The notes under the pieces: model-generated
Database searches by the model: none
Told to the model about the DNA's origin: nothing
The model's input: the letters and a program-made list of their open reading frames with translations, nothing else
Translations under genes and position numbers: made by a program
DNA from: Pseudophaeomoniella oleicola
Lineage: Eukaryota > Ascomycota > Eurotiomycetes > Phaeomoniellales > Phaeomoniellaceae
DNA length: 64,000 nt
Direction of reading: 5' to 3'
Assembly: GCA_003868215.1 (NCBI GenBank)
Contig: QWDQ01000056.1
Coordinates: forward strand, 62,001 to 126,000
Shown here: one piece after another, positions 9,758 through 20,431 of the stretch
Numbering within the stretch: position 1 is the first letter of the stretch
How the letters are laid out: each line of letters begins with the position of its first letter

Positions 9758-12700
9758 TCACGAGCCCGTACGCGTCGGTGAACCTCCTCCAATGGTAAGA
9801 TACTTGAATGGTCCTTTCCTTCTCGTAGGACTTCTCGCTGTAGCTCGAGTAACGGCACTAGGAGCTACATTGGACTTGCGTCTGTTTTCTCTTGACGGAG
9901 CATCAGAACGTTCCGAACGGCGACTCGAGCCGCTGAGTCCTGATGGTCGTCTGGGCACATATCTGAGTCCCGTTGAACTGGGCGGATTGTCATGTACTCG
10001 AGGCTCCATCTCCGGGAACAACCCGATGACGCGATGGGTCGGTTCTACGCCGTCGACACGCCCATGTGCGCCTGTTGAATGTCGTCTCGCTGGTCGCTCG
10101 CGTTGCTCTGGCGCCTCCAGAACATCGTCAATAGACCTCCAAAGAGGCTCTTGTCGGATATCGTCATCATCGGATCCTTCCGAAGACGCAGGCGCTTCCC
10201 CGTGGGCTGAAAGCTCCTCTGCAAGCAATTTCTTGTCTTGCGCCTCGACTTCAGGTCGGACTTTTAATATGTCTCGCCTAAGTAGTCGCAGCAGACTTTC
10301 GCAGAGTCTATCCAGAACCCATTCGGTCTCGCTCTGGTCGCTTAGCATAGGGCTATCGTCCCCTACCCAGTCCCAATCGACCACACCGTTCTCCTCTTCA
10401 TCATATTCCAGACCCTCCATGCCAACCTGTGTAAAGCGGATCAATCTCGTGAACTCGACCCATTCTTCGTAGCTGTATTTTTGGTTGTTATTGTTCTTGA
10501 GATCGTCTGCCGTCCGACGAATGGCAAATGCTAGCTGACGAGTCAACTCGGCCTCGGAACAGCTCTCAATCTGGGCTAATTCTTCTATTGTCGGCCGGGC
10601 TCCTCTGTCATCTGGCCCCACTTCGAAGCCCGCTTTCAGTTTCTTCTTCTCTACTCGACTCTGCACCCAGTTGAACAGCCATGGATTGCGCTCCGCGAAA
10701 GCTTTATAGATCCCCTGCTTTGGTAGGATAGTCCAGTCGGCAAGGGTGAAAGTGCCTCGCTTGAAGGAATCGATTACGGTATCGCCCATGTCGGAAACCA
10801 GGATGGTCATCGTCGGCACAGCGAGCAAAGACCAGACGATGAACAAGGGCTTCCCAGCGTTGGACTGAGGCGAGAGATCTCCATAACCTATCGTAAGTAG
10901 TGACACATAGCAAAAATACAATGCTTCAAAATAGCTCAAATGCTGAGTCCGCTTCTCTGCTTTCCAGAAGCCGATGGCACCTATGCACCAAAGCGTCGCA
11001 AATGCTGTTACGGATAGCGTCAGAGAAAACCATCGTTTGAATCTTGACGCATCCCGTTGAATCTTTCGCATTGCCTCAAATCTATCTCTCTCATCTTTCA
11101 TGATGGTGATTTTCGACCTTGCATCCTGAGGCATAACCAGTTTCCTGACAGGAAAGGTCACAGCACGCATGGTATTGTACAAGGGAGTTTTGCGAGATCT
11201 GTGCCTTATATTTTGTTCACGAGATGATTCACCGGGTGTAAAATCTTTACTTGGTCCGTCGTCATCGAAGGTGACTGCCCTCCTGGTCGTCTGTCCATTG
11301 GCGTTTTCGCTGTCACTAGTCAAACGGCCGCTGCTATTGTACATCTGCTGTACTTTGATCGGACTTGATATATGTGGTCGGTGTCCTGGTCGGAGGTCAA
11401 GTCTTCCGTTTGACAAATCTGTCCGCTCCAGCTCGCTCGATGAGGTGACCGCATGAGTCAATGTTTGGTGCCGTTTTCGATCCATATGTGTGCGAATGAC
11501 TTTGTCTTGACTGAGCTCTTTGACGAATCTGTGAATACTGCTCACCAAGAGACCGAGAATAATGATACCGCCAACGGAGTATGGAAAAACAAGGCCTCTG
11601 GATACGTCATTGACGGGGTGAAAGTCGCCAAAGCCAACCGTCAGAATGGTGACATCGCAAAAGTATAGAGCATCGGCAAAGCTCATGTAATTAGTCCGTA
11701 CGAAAACCCCGGCGCCTCCGGCCAGCCATAGGAAGAACATCACTGACTGCAAGATAAGATTGCGCTGGTCATCCGTGAGTGTAAAGTGCTGAGGGTAGTG
11801 GCCGAGGAAATATCCGAGCATATTGGCCATCAACAGCATGGAACAGAACATATACAGACAAGCGGCAATGACGGCGTGCCAAAACCCTTGGGAATAGATT
11901 TGATTTGGACCTGGTGGCACGTACTTGTTCATTGAGATCGTGATTCCCATCAACAAACCGGTGGCGAAGTACCATAGAATGATGGTCATAGGCAAGGCAA
12001 CAATATATCTGACAAACTTGGTGAAATTAAAAAGCAGGAACAGATTGCCGATGAAGCCACAGACAAGAGAAGCAATATTGAGGGCAATACACCTGCAGGA
12101 GGATCAGCAGGGTGGTTCAAACGGAGCACTTGTGCGTATACCAATGAGGATCACTAAAACCTACAGAAGTTGCTTCGAAGGATGCAACAGTATCAGGTTC
12201 GGTGAGATTACTTCTCCACGTAGACACTAGAGCAGCGACACTCAACACATTTGCCAATGGACCGGCTGTCGCCGCAATGAGTGGAATCGCGGTCGAAGCA
12301 AACCACCAGTCCCTATGGAAAAGATCAGCTACAACTTCGGAAGCACTTCCTTAGTAGCATACTGTGGATCATCATCCTCTTCAGCACGAAAACGAAATCT
12401 GCCCAGGGTATATGGCTGATGAGTGCGACGACCAGTGTCCCCTTCTATGGAGCTAGCGGGCGATGGCTGGCCTTTTTCTGCTTCAGAGGCTAGGTTTGGT
12501 AGTGATTCCTGCTGACTTGGTTCGGCAGGTTGCCAAATGTCGTGGTCATTTGATTTTAGAGAGTTGGTTCCGCCATTCGATCCCTTCGATACTGGGCCAT
12601 CCGGCAATTCCTGTCTCTCATCTACTACAGTCGCCGAACCGGAACCCTGTGATGGTGGTAGGTTGCCGTGGCCATCAACTGTTCGATCTATGACCGAGTC

Positions 12701-12769
12701 TCTGTCGGGACCATGTCCCGGCTTCTGCTTTTCCCGTTCGTCAATCCCCATAATGGGATGAGGCATCAT
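9758..12769 (-). CDS. TOK1: TOK1-type outward-rectifying K+ channel, two pore loops, 970 aa
   Basis: Three exons: 12769-12363, 12312-12142 and 12092-9758. The introns are 50 and 49 nt, and both joins keep frame: DDDPQ to DWWFAS, and SDPHW to CIALNIAS. The N-terminus of about 135 residues is hydrophilic and cytosolic. The membrane part begins DWWFASTAIPLIAATAGP and has the eight-helix layout of fungal TOK channels. The first selectivity filter is TILTVGFGDFHP (about residues 341-352) and the second SLLTIGYGDLSP (about 590-601). A long polar linker lies between the two halves and a charged 330-residue tail follows. In yeast, TOK1 passes K+ outward when the plasma membrane is depolarised beyond the K+ equilibrium, opposing the effect of the proton pump, whose gene lies 33 kb away here. 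At 970 aa it is longer than yeast Tok1 (691 aa), through the linker and tails. Confidence 0.95.
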
Positions 12770-13339
12770 CGTGCTGGTCGATCATGATACAGACGAGTTC
12801 GCCGACCAGATTGATGCCATTGAAAGTATCATCGAGCCATGCCAAGATAAGAAAAGTGACTTGATCAAGGGAACAGGGTGAGAGATTATCCTGTCCAGAC
12901 AGCCGGATGAACCGGTGTGACACACTTATGCTGGACAGCTGCAGGGCAAAGGCGGGAAATATAGAGAGCCTTTCTAAGAATTCTGAGAATATAGCCGTTT
13001 GTACAGTCAGAATCGGAATTCGATCTATCACCAATGAATTCGAGCCGACGATGTGACGTTCAAATGGCTGTGTGAGACGAGGTGAAGATGAGAAGCCAAA
13101 ACAGGGAAGATGTGCTTTGTTTGAAGAGACTACGCAATTGGACGCGCAAATCTGGGGAATGTTGATCTAAGCTTTTTACCGCAGTTAAAGACCCGATAAC
13201 TACGACTACGTACACCATAAGCTTTGATTATTTACGATATTCAAATGAATGAAGTGGACTGTAGTATTATATTCACGCCAGTGTAATTAGACCTACTGGG
13301 ATCGATTTCACTATCATACACTGTTTCCTGCAGTCCACT
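12770..13339. other. Intergenic: channel promoter, regulator 3' end and left arm of an inverted repeat
   Basis: Contains the upstream region of the K+ channel gene. Its distal part carries the left arm and the spacer of the 41-bp inverted repeat described separately. No ORF with family likeness. Confidence 0.6.
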
Positions 13340-13371
13340 TCATTCATTTGAATATCGTAAATAATCAAAGC
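13221..13371. repeat. Perfect 41-bp inverted repeat with 69-nt spacer
   Basis: Bases 13221-13261 are the exact reverse complement of 13331-13371; identity stops at both ends of the arms. The right arm is coding: it holds the last residues (CFDYLRYSNE) and the stop codon of the Zn2Cys6 regulator. The left arm is a flipped copy lying 3' of that gene. There are no flanking target duplications or transposon features, so it looks like a template-switch or inverted-duplication product, not a mobile element. Confidence 0.95.
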
Positions 13372-14850
13372 AGCTATCCAATTCCGCAGCCGCAACATCA
13401 GGATCACGTGATGCTCCCAATGGACTCACCATCTCATCCATCTTCTCCATAATCCATTTCCTCTGCTGCGCATCCGGGACCAGATACGCAACGCGAAAGG
13501 CAAATTCAATAGCCAGGCCCCCGACTGGCGAATAGTATCTGCTGCACTCGTAGGATTGACAGATCTGATTCGCTAACATGGCATTTTCGAGACGATAGAG
13601 GGACGACGCGGAATCGGAGAATAGAAGTAGGGAGCAATTTATCAGGATCTTCATTGCGGCGTAGATGCAGAGTAGAGATGTTGCTATGTTCGATGTGTAG
13701 AAGAGGTTGCTTTGGAAATATTCCTTAGAGGGAAGGACGCTTGTGTGGAATAGTCTGATGTATGCTGGAGTCTCTCTCCACGTTTGAACTTCGTGACGGA
13801 GGACAACAATCTGTTCATAAAGGAAAGCACTCCCCTCCGGATCTATGATGGATATTGGCTTTAACTCTCGCAATGCAGAGAGAATATCCGGGAGTCGCGA
13901 GAGAAGAGAGAATAAAGTGCTGAAAGGTGTTTGGGTGCGCTCGCATACTCTACGCCACCGGGGTGAATCAAGGAAACAGCTGCGTCGATAGAGTATAGAT
14001 TCAATGACCTGCCTAAGATGAGCATGGAAGGGTCTCTGGGGAATGAACGAGACGTACAATTTGCCCCTGAAGAGCATGAAACATTGTATATGCGAAGTGG
14101 TCCTTGAATTGATGGGGACCGCTTGCTTCGATCAATCGAGCGGCTCCACCGACGTGCCGAAATGAGGCACTGGAGTCTGTACGAAGTAGCTGCTATATAA
14201 TGATTAGAGTCGGGATGTAGTGAGTATGAAAGTGCTGACGAACCTCACATATACCAAGTAGCATCGTGGCGCATAAGGTCCCGGTAGCCCTTGCCCGTTC
14301 TGGGTCCGCAACACAACGCTGAAGCGCAGTTAGAGCCCGACCATATTGGATGCGACTCTGCACGAGGCCGTGACCGCTCGAATCCAGTAATGTAGCATGA
14401 GCAAGGCAAACGGCTTCCATGGCGATATCACAAGCCAAACTCAAGCCCACGTGACGTGGCAGAGCAGTCACGAAACTAGTCTTGGTAAATGAGGCCAAAC
14501 TCTTGTCTGCGGGGAGGTCTGGCCTAAATGTCTGGTAGAGCTCGACTGAAAGCTTCTCGGACGAGGAAGAAGGTAAACCCCGAGGGAGGCTTTGCTTTAT
14601 GGACTGCTGTGATGGGGTAATTTTCCCTTGGAACTTCAACCCTTCGTCCAAGAATTTTAGCCGGTTGGGATATCCCGGGCATAACAAGCGACTATTCGTA
14701 CACCGGAGGCATGCAGGCCTCCTCTCATCACACTGAGTGGTATTGGTAAGTCAGGTGATCCTGATCAGTCGAGGGTGGGTGGCTCTGACGAACCTTGATC
14801 TTCTTCCGTCGGCATGTTTGGCAGCCACGACTGAGAGGAACGCCCACCAT
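13340..14850 (-). CDS. Zn2Cys6 transcription factor with fungal-specific C-terminal domain, 449 aa
   Basis: Four exons fit: 14850-14794, 14732-14244, 14192-14058 and 14008-13340, with introns of 61, 51 and 49 nt, all in phase 0. The first join rebuilds a complete binuclear zinc cluster at residues 10-36: C-QT-C-RRKKIK-C-DERRPA-C-LR-C-TNSRLL-C, followed by PGYPNRLKF. The rest matches the regulatory region of the Fungal_trans_2 type (FRHVGGAARLIEASGP; FHALQGQI; CFLDSPRW). Such proteins usually bind CGG-containing DNA and control nearby metabolic genes; the target is unknown and no cluster lies beside it. Introns 1 and 2 share the unusual donor GTTCGTCAG. The stop codon sits in one arm of a perfect inverted repeat, so a transcript running past 13221 could fold over its own stop. 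Confidence 0.88.
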
Positions 14851-15692
14851 CACTATGTCTCCTCTTAGGTAGGTGTACGTAGCAGACCAGAGCAGAGAGC
14901 AGTGCCGTGCAGGGTAGCTGTAACATGCATCGAGATACCTTGATGCCAGAAGATGAAGGTATCAATCTGTACCATCGTGAAGTGGAATTCCACTCACTGA
15001 CGGGATGCTCGGAGCGAGAACTGCGGACAGAAGCCTACGTAGGCCAGTCGATAGTCGATATTGGTCGATACTGTAGATGGTACAAGTACGCATTGTTGCT
15101 GGAGATAAGCACCAAGGACGGAGGTTATGTAATACGAGGTCTTTGATGTTCTGATTGGCTCTCTTGGGGGATTTCTGTCTCCGCCGTTCGGATTTCTTTC
15201 GTCCTGCACGTGAATCCTTCGTTAGCGCCGCCACATAACACCTAATCAGGTTAGGGTACTACGTACTACGTAGTAGACGACGGTCACTTATCAGGTACTT
15301 CCGTCCGCGGTACATCATACGAGTCATCCTCAAGACGACGCGTTGAGGCCGCCTCATGCCAAACGGATATGATCCAAGGGATTGAAACAATACTGAGGTA
15401 TACATCGCAGCTTGACGCTGAACATGGCCATGACTTCATGTTTTACCTCAGAGATACCAATCTTCCTTCTCAATAATCGAGGTCCTGGCGAAGTCCTAGT
15501 GCTTTCACAGCCTCAAATGCTACGAAATCAGTGTCAAGGGAGACCGCTCTGGTTCACACGGTATAAAGATGAGGTTTCTTTCGTTTGATGTGACTTTGCT
15601 GTCATCTGTGACCTTGTATGCATCATCGCCTCCAGATTCCGCACTTGCCGGCGTTCCTCTCAATTTCGTTCGGGTCTCGTAGTAGCAGCAGA
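14851..15692. other. Divergent intergenic region between the regulator and the Ytp1-like gene
   Basis: It carries the promoters of two genes facing away from each other, and a TACTACGTAGTA palindrome. I see no further gene. Confidence 0.6.
15264..15275. repeat. TACTACGTAGTA palindrome
   Basis: Perfect 12-bp palindrome inside a longer TACGTACTACGTAGTAG run. It is one of several copies in intergenic DNA of this window. Confidence 0.8.
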
Positions 15693-17554
15693 ATGAGGTG
15701 GCTTGTTCCCACCGCCGCGGCGACCATCTTCCATGCCCGACCTCTGACAGCGACCGTGGTAAACGCAAGCACAGCAGAGATCCCTGACTCTGGCATTCCA
15801 CCAGATAGCTATTTCAGAGAAAGTACCGCTTCGAATCTTCTATATGCACATATAATATGCATGCTCCTGGCTTGGGTCGGTGCTCTGCCAATTTGTTCGT
15901 CATGTCCTTGTACCCTGACCCAGACCGAGAATCTGACCCTTGTGACCAGGTGTGATGCTCAACATTGCAAATTCCAATCTGCGGAATCCTTTACATGTTG
16001 TCTTTTTGGTCCTGCATGGGTCTGGGATCATGTTCGGCTTCGCTTACAGATCCAAGACGCCTGATCTATATCCAGGAAGTTCGCATAACAAACTTGGATG
16101 GGCGTTGACTGTCATGCTTTTCACACATTTTGTAGTCGGAGTCTTGAGATCTTTCATCAAGCACAGGGAGTCTGGCACGACCCATGAGGAAATACCATTG
16201 ATTTTGTCAGAAACCGTTGAAGAAGGGTTTGAGGACCCTGATCACCCCAACCAGGATTCGTCACCCAGGAACCCCTCGCGCTCAGAAGATTGGACAGAAG
16301 AACCCGACTCTGACCCATTGTTGGACGGCCAATTACACTCAAGGCTGAGGCATCTCTTCGATGAACCCATGTCGTGGCATCAACGTTGGTTGAAAATGCT
16401 TGAACCACACTTATTGAACCAGCTCCTGGGAATTGGCTACGATCTCCTTTTTCGTTTGTTTCTTATCCTGGGATTTGTCGTCATCTGCACTGGAATTGCC
16501 ACCATGGCAGGAATTTTTGTACGTGTCTGAAGACTTACATGTTTGGCAACTCTAATTCGGAACAGCATGGTAAGCACGTTTTCAATGGCCTAGCACACTT
16601 CATCAAAGGCGGAGTTCTCTTCTGGTTCGGTATTCTTACGCTCGGTCGCTGGGTGGGCTGTTTTGCCGTGCGAGGATGGGCCTGGAATATGCGGCCTCCA
16701 GGACGAAAGCAGAAGTCGATGTCTATGGAAACATTCGAATGTTCTCTCATCTTTTTTTATGGGATCTCAAATGTCTTTCTAGAGCATCTGAGCGCCTGGG
16801 GAGAGGCATGGTCGGCAATGGACTATGAACATGTTGCATTTTCGTTGTTGTTCATTGGAGGTGGACTCGTGAGTGAAACTTGTCTGGAGCAATCAGCCCC
16901 TTCTGATCTGGTCACAGTGCGGATTGATGGTAGAGTCAAAAAGATTTCGTGGCCTTATCGACTCTGACCATCACAATACACACCTACACGAGGATGACGT
17001 TTCGATGCCCACAAATGTTCGAGCGCGCATCCCCATTAATCCGATACCAGCAATGATCATATTCCTGCTCGGCTTGATCCTTGCAGGGCACCAGCAGATG
17101 AGCGTGGAATCTACCATGATGCACAAACAGGTAGGTCCCTTACCGTCACGGTATTATCTGTGCAGGTCGGCTGACCATAACAGGTTGGCAACTGCCTCAC
17201 CGGAGCCTCGGCAGCTCGCTGCATGACCTACTTCTTCCTGCAAATCTCCCCTCTCAGTTCAGTGTATCCATCACGACCACCTTCGGAACTGATCTGCTCA
17301 TTTTCCCTAATGTGTGGAGGCATCCTGCTCATGGCGAGCGTAAGCTTTTACCCTCACCATGTCTCTTGGTGTCCCGTACTGACATAACATAGAACAGAGA
17401 CACAGTTCAAGCGATGGTTGATAATGATATCCACGCGATGCTGGTGATGACGGTAACTATGGGCGTGATTGTCATGCTCATGTCATGGATTATTTTTGCC
17501 ATTGGAGTGGAAAGATGGGCTGCTGCAGAGGAGAGATGGAAAGCGAAGTCATGA
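15693..17554 (+). CDS. Ytp1-like multi-spanning membrane protein (DUF2427/Ytp1), 534 aa
   Basis: Six exons: 15693-15894, 15950-16518, 16566-16868, 16918-17130, 17184-17339 and 17393-17554. All five introns are 47-55 nt and all joins keep frame. The protein opens with a likely signal peptide, then YAHIICMLLAWVGALPI and GFAYRSKTPDLYPGSSHNKLGW, the DUF2427 pattern. The second half has NGLAHFIKGGVLFWFGILTLGRW, HVAFSLLFIGGGLCGLMVESKR, MMHKQVGNC, YPSRPPSELICS and the final MSWIIFAIGVERW, the order of blocks I know from yeast YTP1. That family has similarity to mitochondrial electron-transport proteins but no established reaction. A polar loop of about 100 residues separates the two halves. Intron 1 starts with the uncommon donor GTTCGT. 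An earlier in-frame Met (15618 frame) would lengthen the N-terminus and spoil the signal peptide, so 15693 is preferred. Confidence 0.88.
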
Positions 17555-18060
17555 CCAGGAGCTTAATATTGTCACATCTTTGCTCCGACCTCTAAGATTC
17601 TTTTCAACCTTCTGCCACCTATATCGTACGCCGATACTAGTGATCATGGCGATACCGTCAGGTTCCCTAATATTGGTTTCCCAGGAACCTTCCCGATCAT
17701 CAAAATGTCGCTATCAAGATGTCTTAAAGGCGTTTGGTCATGTATGTAGACTACCTTATACGATAGGTACGTGGTGACAAGGTACAAAAGATGTTGTACC
17801 AAGATCGCAAAAAGCGGCGGGGACGTAATTAGGTGATTCAGTCCGCTCAGAGGCAGCGAATCATTACCTCGCTTAAGTCACCTCATTATTTGCGGAGAGC
17901 TTCAGTTGAGATTTCTTGTCTGCCTCAACAAACGAATGTAGTAAGTCAGTAGAAGTAATTCCAGAAGCTGCGAAGCCTATCATTGTGCTGTAGGCGTGAT
18001 CTTCTATAGTTGGAGCATTGCGAAAGTGAGTTTGGGGATCAGGCGCCAGGACGCAGCAAG
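17555..18060. other. Intergenic between the Ytp1-like gene and fRMsr
   Basis: No coding frame of note. It should hold the 3' end of the first gene and the promoter and leader of the second. Confidence 0.6.
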
Positions 18061-18658
18061 ATGGTACGGATCTAAAGCTGTGTAAGATCACTGGTATAGC
18101 ACTGACTTCTACATACAGCCGCACGCCGACGCTTCCAACTTTGATGACTCGGTCACAAAGAGTGCTGGGTATGAGTCGATTCTCTCATCTCTTTCTTCAC
18201 TCGTGACGGAAGAACCACCAAATCGCAACTGGATCTCAGCATGCGCCAACACTTCTTCTCTTCTATGGCATCTGTTTCACTCGTTACCCTCAAGCGATCC
18301 GGCCAGTGCGGTCAATTGGTCGGGGTTCTACGTCTTAGACCCCAAGAAAGAGAATCAGCTGATACTTGGTCCGTTTATGGGCAAAGTGGCTTGCCAGACC
18401 ATACCTTTCGGCAAAGGAGTATGCGGAACAGTCGCTAGTAAGGGCGAGTCGGAAGTCGTACCGGATGTTGAAGCAAGACCAGGACACATAGCCTGTGATG
18501 GCATTACGAAGAGTGAAATCGTCGTTCCTATCAAGTCGGATGGGAAAGTGGTGGGGATAATAGACATCGACTGCGCCGAGCTCAAGGGATTCGACGAGGA
18601 AGATAGACGATACTTGGAAGCAATAGCAGCTTTCCTCGGAAAAGAATGCGAGTGGTGA
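18061..18658 (+). CDS. Free-methionine-(R)-sulfoxide reductase (GAF domain), 180 aa
   Basis: The enzyme reduces free methionine-R-sulfoxide to methionine, using thioredoxin, in the cytosol; the yeast homologue is YKL069W. The body is a single GAF domain with VNWSGFYVLD, LILGPFMGKVACQ, GKGVCGTVAS and GHIACDGITKSEIVVPI. The three catalytic cysteines are all present, at residues 93, 103 and 127 of the model. The main exon is 18119-18658 and begins after a clear acceptor (ACATACAG) with PHADASNF. The only start I can join is an ATG at 18061-18063 with the donor ATG|GTACGG directly after it, giving a first coding exon of just three bases and a 55-nt intron. The product is then 180 aa, the length of the yeast enzyme as I recall it. 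The domain is certain; the ATG-only exon is inference. Confidence 0.9.
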
Positions 18659-19035
18659 TCAGAAAGCATATTGAGGTCACGAAAGATGGCTACCAGACTT
18701 GGATGTGTTGATCTGCGGCGCAGACACTGCGGTCGGCTGAACGAGACATGCAATCAAACAACAACACGTCGGAGGCAACAGCACTGAAGACCTCGGGCTT
18801 TCCGAGTCAGCAATGAACCAGTATATTCCTACTTCCGGGAGAATATTCACACTCGTCAAACTGCAGCCATCCGTGTGTCACCAGGTGAGGTCGAGAGCGT
18901 CTGGATAGACCTTGGCGAGCTGTCCAACATTTGAGCTCTGAAGACGACCTCTGTTGACCCGATGCCGGGGTCAAGAACGCCATGTGCCATTATCAAACAG
19001 GCGAGTCCATGAACTCCGAAAGATGCACATCTCGA
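18659..19035. other. Short convergent intergenic gap
   Basis: It lies between the stop codons of fRMsr and the MAPEG gene. Nothing further seen. Confidence 0.6.
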
Positions 19036-19557
19036 CTACGCATTCAATGCCTTCATCGCACACCTCAGCAAAACAAACTGACTGACGTTCGCCACCCAAA
19101 AAGTCACACCTCTCAACTGACTCCACTTCGGATGATCGATCAGAACATACACCAGGCCATAACAGATCCTAGCAACAACATACGTCCACCCCGCCGCGTT
19201 AATCGTCTCCCTCTCGACCCCCGCCACCGTCGCAAACACCATCCCGCCAACCAGCAACGGAAAATTCTCCACCGAATTCGCATGAGCCCCCTCGTTCCTC
19301 TTCAGCATCTCGAGCTGTCTGCGCGTCAACTTGCCGTCCCGCACCGCGGCGTCGCCGTACTTGTTCAGGTCTTCCCGCGGCGACACGTTGTGGTCGATGC
19401 CGTAGTATTGCTTCGCCGTGCGTGACGAGAGGACTCCGTACGCGAACAGGAATTGAAAGATGATAAACGCCGGAGCGTAGTTTGGCGGCGTTGTTGATGC
19501 TGCTCCGGTACAAGCACCAGCAGCCCGTAATCCAATCGCCGAAAGAATCGAAGCCAT
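19036..19557 (-). CDS. MAPEG-domain membrane protein, 173 aa
   Basis: Small integral membrane protein of the family that includes microsomal glutathione S-transferases and leukotriene-synthesis proteins. The core motif is LKRNEGAHANSVENFPLLVGGMVFA, matching the family's RxxNxxEN..P pattern in the second helix. Four hydrophobic stretches fit the MAPEG fold: residues near 25-45, around 95-110, 120-140 and 150-168. Whether this copy conjugates glutathione or has lost catalysis cannot be told; fungal homologues of this subtype are mostly uncharacterised. The start at 19557 is the first true ATG in frame; the frame is open a little further up but only from a GTG. The leader just upstream contains an eight-copy CCCAG array (GGGCT on the mRNA strand). 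Confidence 0.85.
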   Translation of the reverse strand: MASILSAIGLRAAGACTGAASTTPPNYAPAFIIFQFLFAYGVLSSRTAKQYYGIDHNVSPREDLNKYGDAAVRDGKLTRRQLEMLKRNEGAHANSVENFPLLVGGMVFATVAGVERETINAAGWTYVVARICYGLVYVLIDHPKWSQLRGVTFWVANVSQFVLLRCAMKALNA

Positions 19558-20431
19558 CTCTCTCTTTCCCACTTTCTAGAGATCTTAAAGTCACCCCAGC
19601 CCAGCCCAGCCCAGCCCAGCCCAGCCCAGCCCAGCCCAAACCTCGCCTTTATTCCAAGAAGGAAAAAGAATGAATGGTATAAAAAAAAGGGAAAGAGATA
19701 AACGAGAACGAGAACAATTATATGTGTGATTAATGTAATACAAAGTAGTACGTAGGTACGTAGTTAGCAAAACCAACATCAATCAGCCCAACCAACCAAC
19801 CAACCAATCAAAAGCGAAGAAAACAACTCAATTCAGTTTTTAATGCTGACAACCAACAACGGTGATTGAACTGGCAGACAGAAACCGATCGGCCTTTTCG
19901 GTCTCGTGTTCGTTCGTATGTTGTTCCAAATGTCATCTAGATAAGTAAGTACCTAAGGTCCCTGAGGTGATGGGGTAGGGTAAGTACGTATGTACGTATG
20001 TTTGCCCATTCGCTACAGAATGCCACTACGACTACTACAGATAGACATGGTTCTGAACAGAGGGAAGGAGATGTATGAGGTTATTGTTATCCAACGATAT
20101 CAAACACGTGGCTTCGCCTTCGCTCATTAACAAGAGGAACATGGTCGTTCTAAAGTTGACGGGAATGAAATACAAGTCTATGGCTATGAATGACACTTCA
20201 ATAGAAGACTGTTGCTGCACTAGCGCTAGTCTTCCCAAACAGCAAAATGCATTTCCTCAAAAATGACAACAGAAAGCAGAACTCCGACGACCAAATCCAG
20301 ACCATCATTACTCTTGGCCCTGAACGAGATCGCTCGTTGCCCGGAATTTCAATTACATGTATGTACTCTTTTTAACTACCTCTCCTCCTGCATCCATTCC
20401 ATGAACAAACGTCAAATCAGGTATTCCGCAT
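19558..20431. other. Intergenic: MAPEG promoter with pentanucleotide array
   Basis: Holds the (CCCAG)8 array near the MAPEG start, then short TACGTA and AACC runs around 19740-19810. The rest is the 3' region of the glucanosyltransferase gene. No gene seen. Confidence 0.6.
19595..19638 (-). repeat. (CCCAG)8 array; G-quadruplex-like on the MAPEG sense strand
   Basis: Eight exact CCCAG copies (19595-19634) plus CCCA. The minus strand reads as repeated GGG runs split by CT, which meets the simple rule for G-quadruplex formation several times over. It starts 38 bp upstream of the MAPEG start codon and is probably in the 5' leader. Confidence 0.9.

Noticed and set aside
9651-10472. 273-codon ORF on the plus strand
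   Set aside because: Opposite the C-terminal tail of the K+ channel; Ser/Arg-rich shadow.
13221-13371. Reading the 41-bp inverted repeat as a small DNA transposon
   Set aside because: One arm is coding sequence of the host gene and there is no target-site duplication, so an inverted duplication is simpler.
7938-15000. Idea of a secondary-metabolite cluster (methyltransferase plus Zn2Cys6 regulator)
   Set aside because: A K+ channel lies between them and no synthase, P450 or dedicated transporter is present.
19199-19782. Gly/Leu-Ala-Trp-repeat ORFs around the CCCAG array
   Set aside because: They are translations of the pentanucleotide array in all frames, overlapping the MAPEG gene or its leader.
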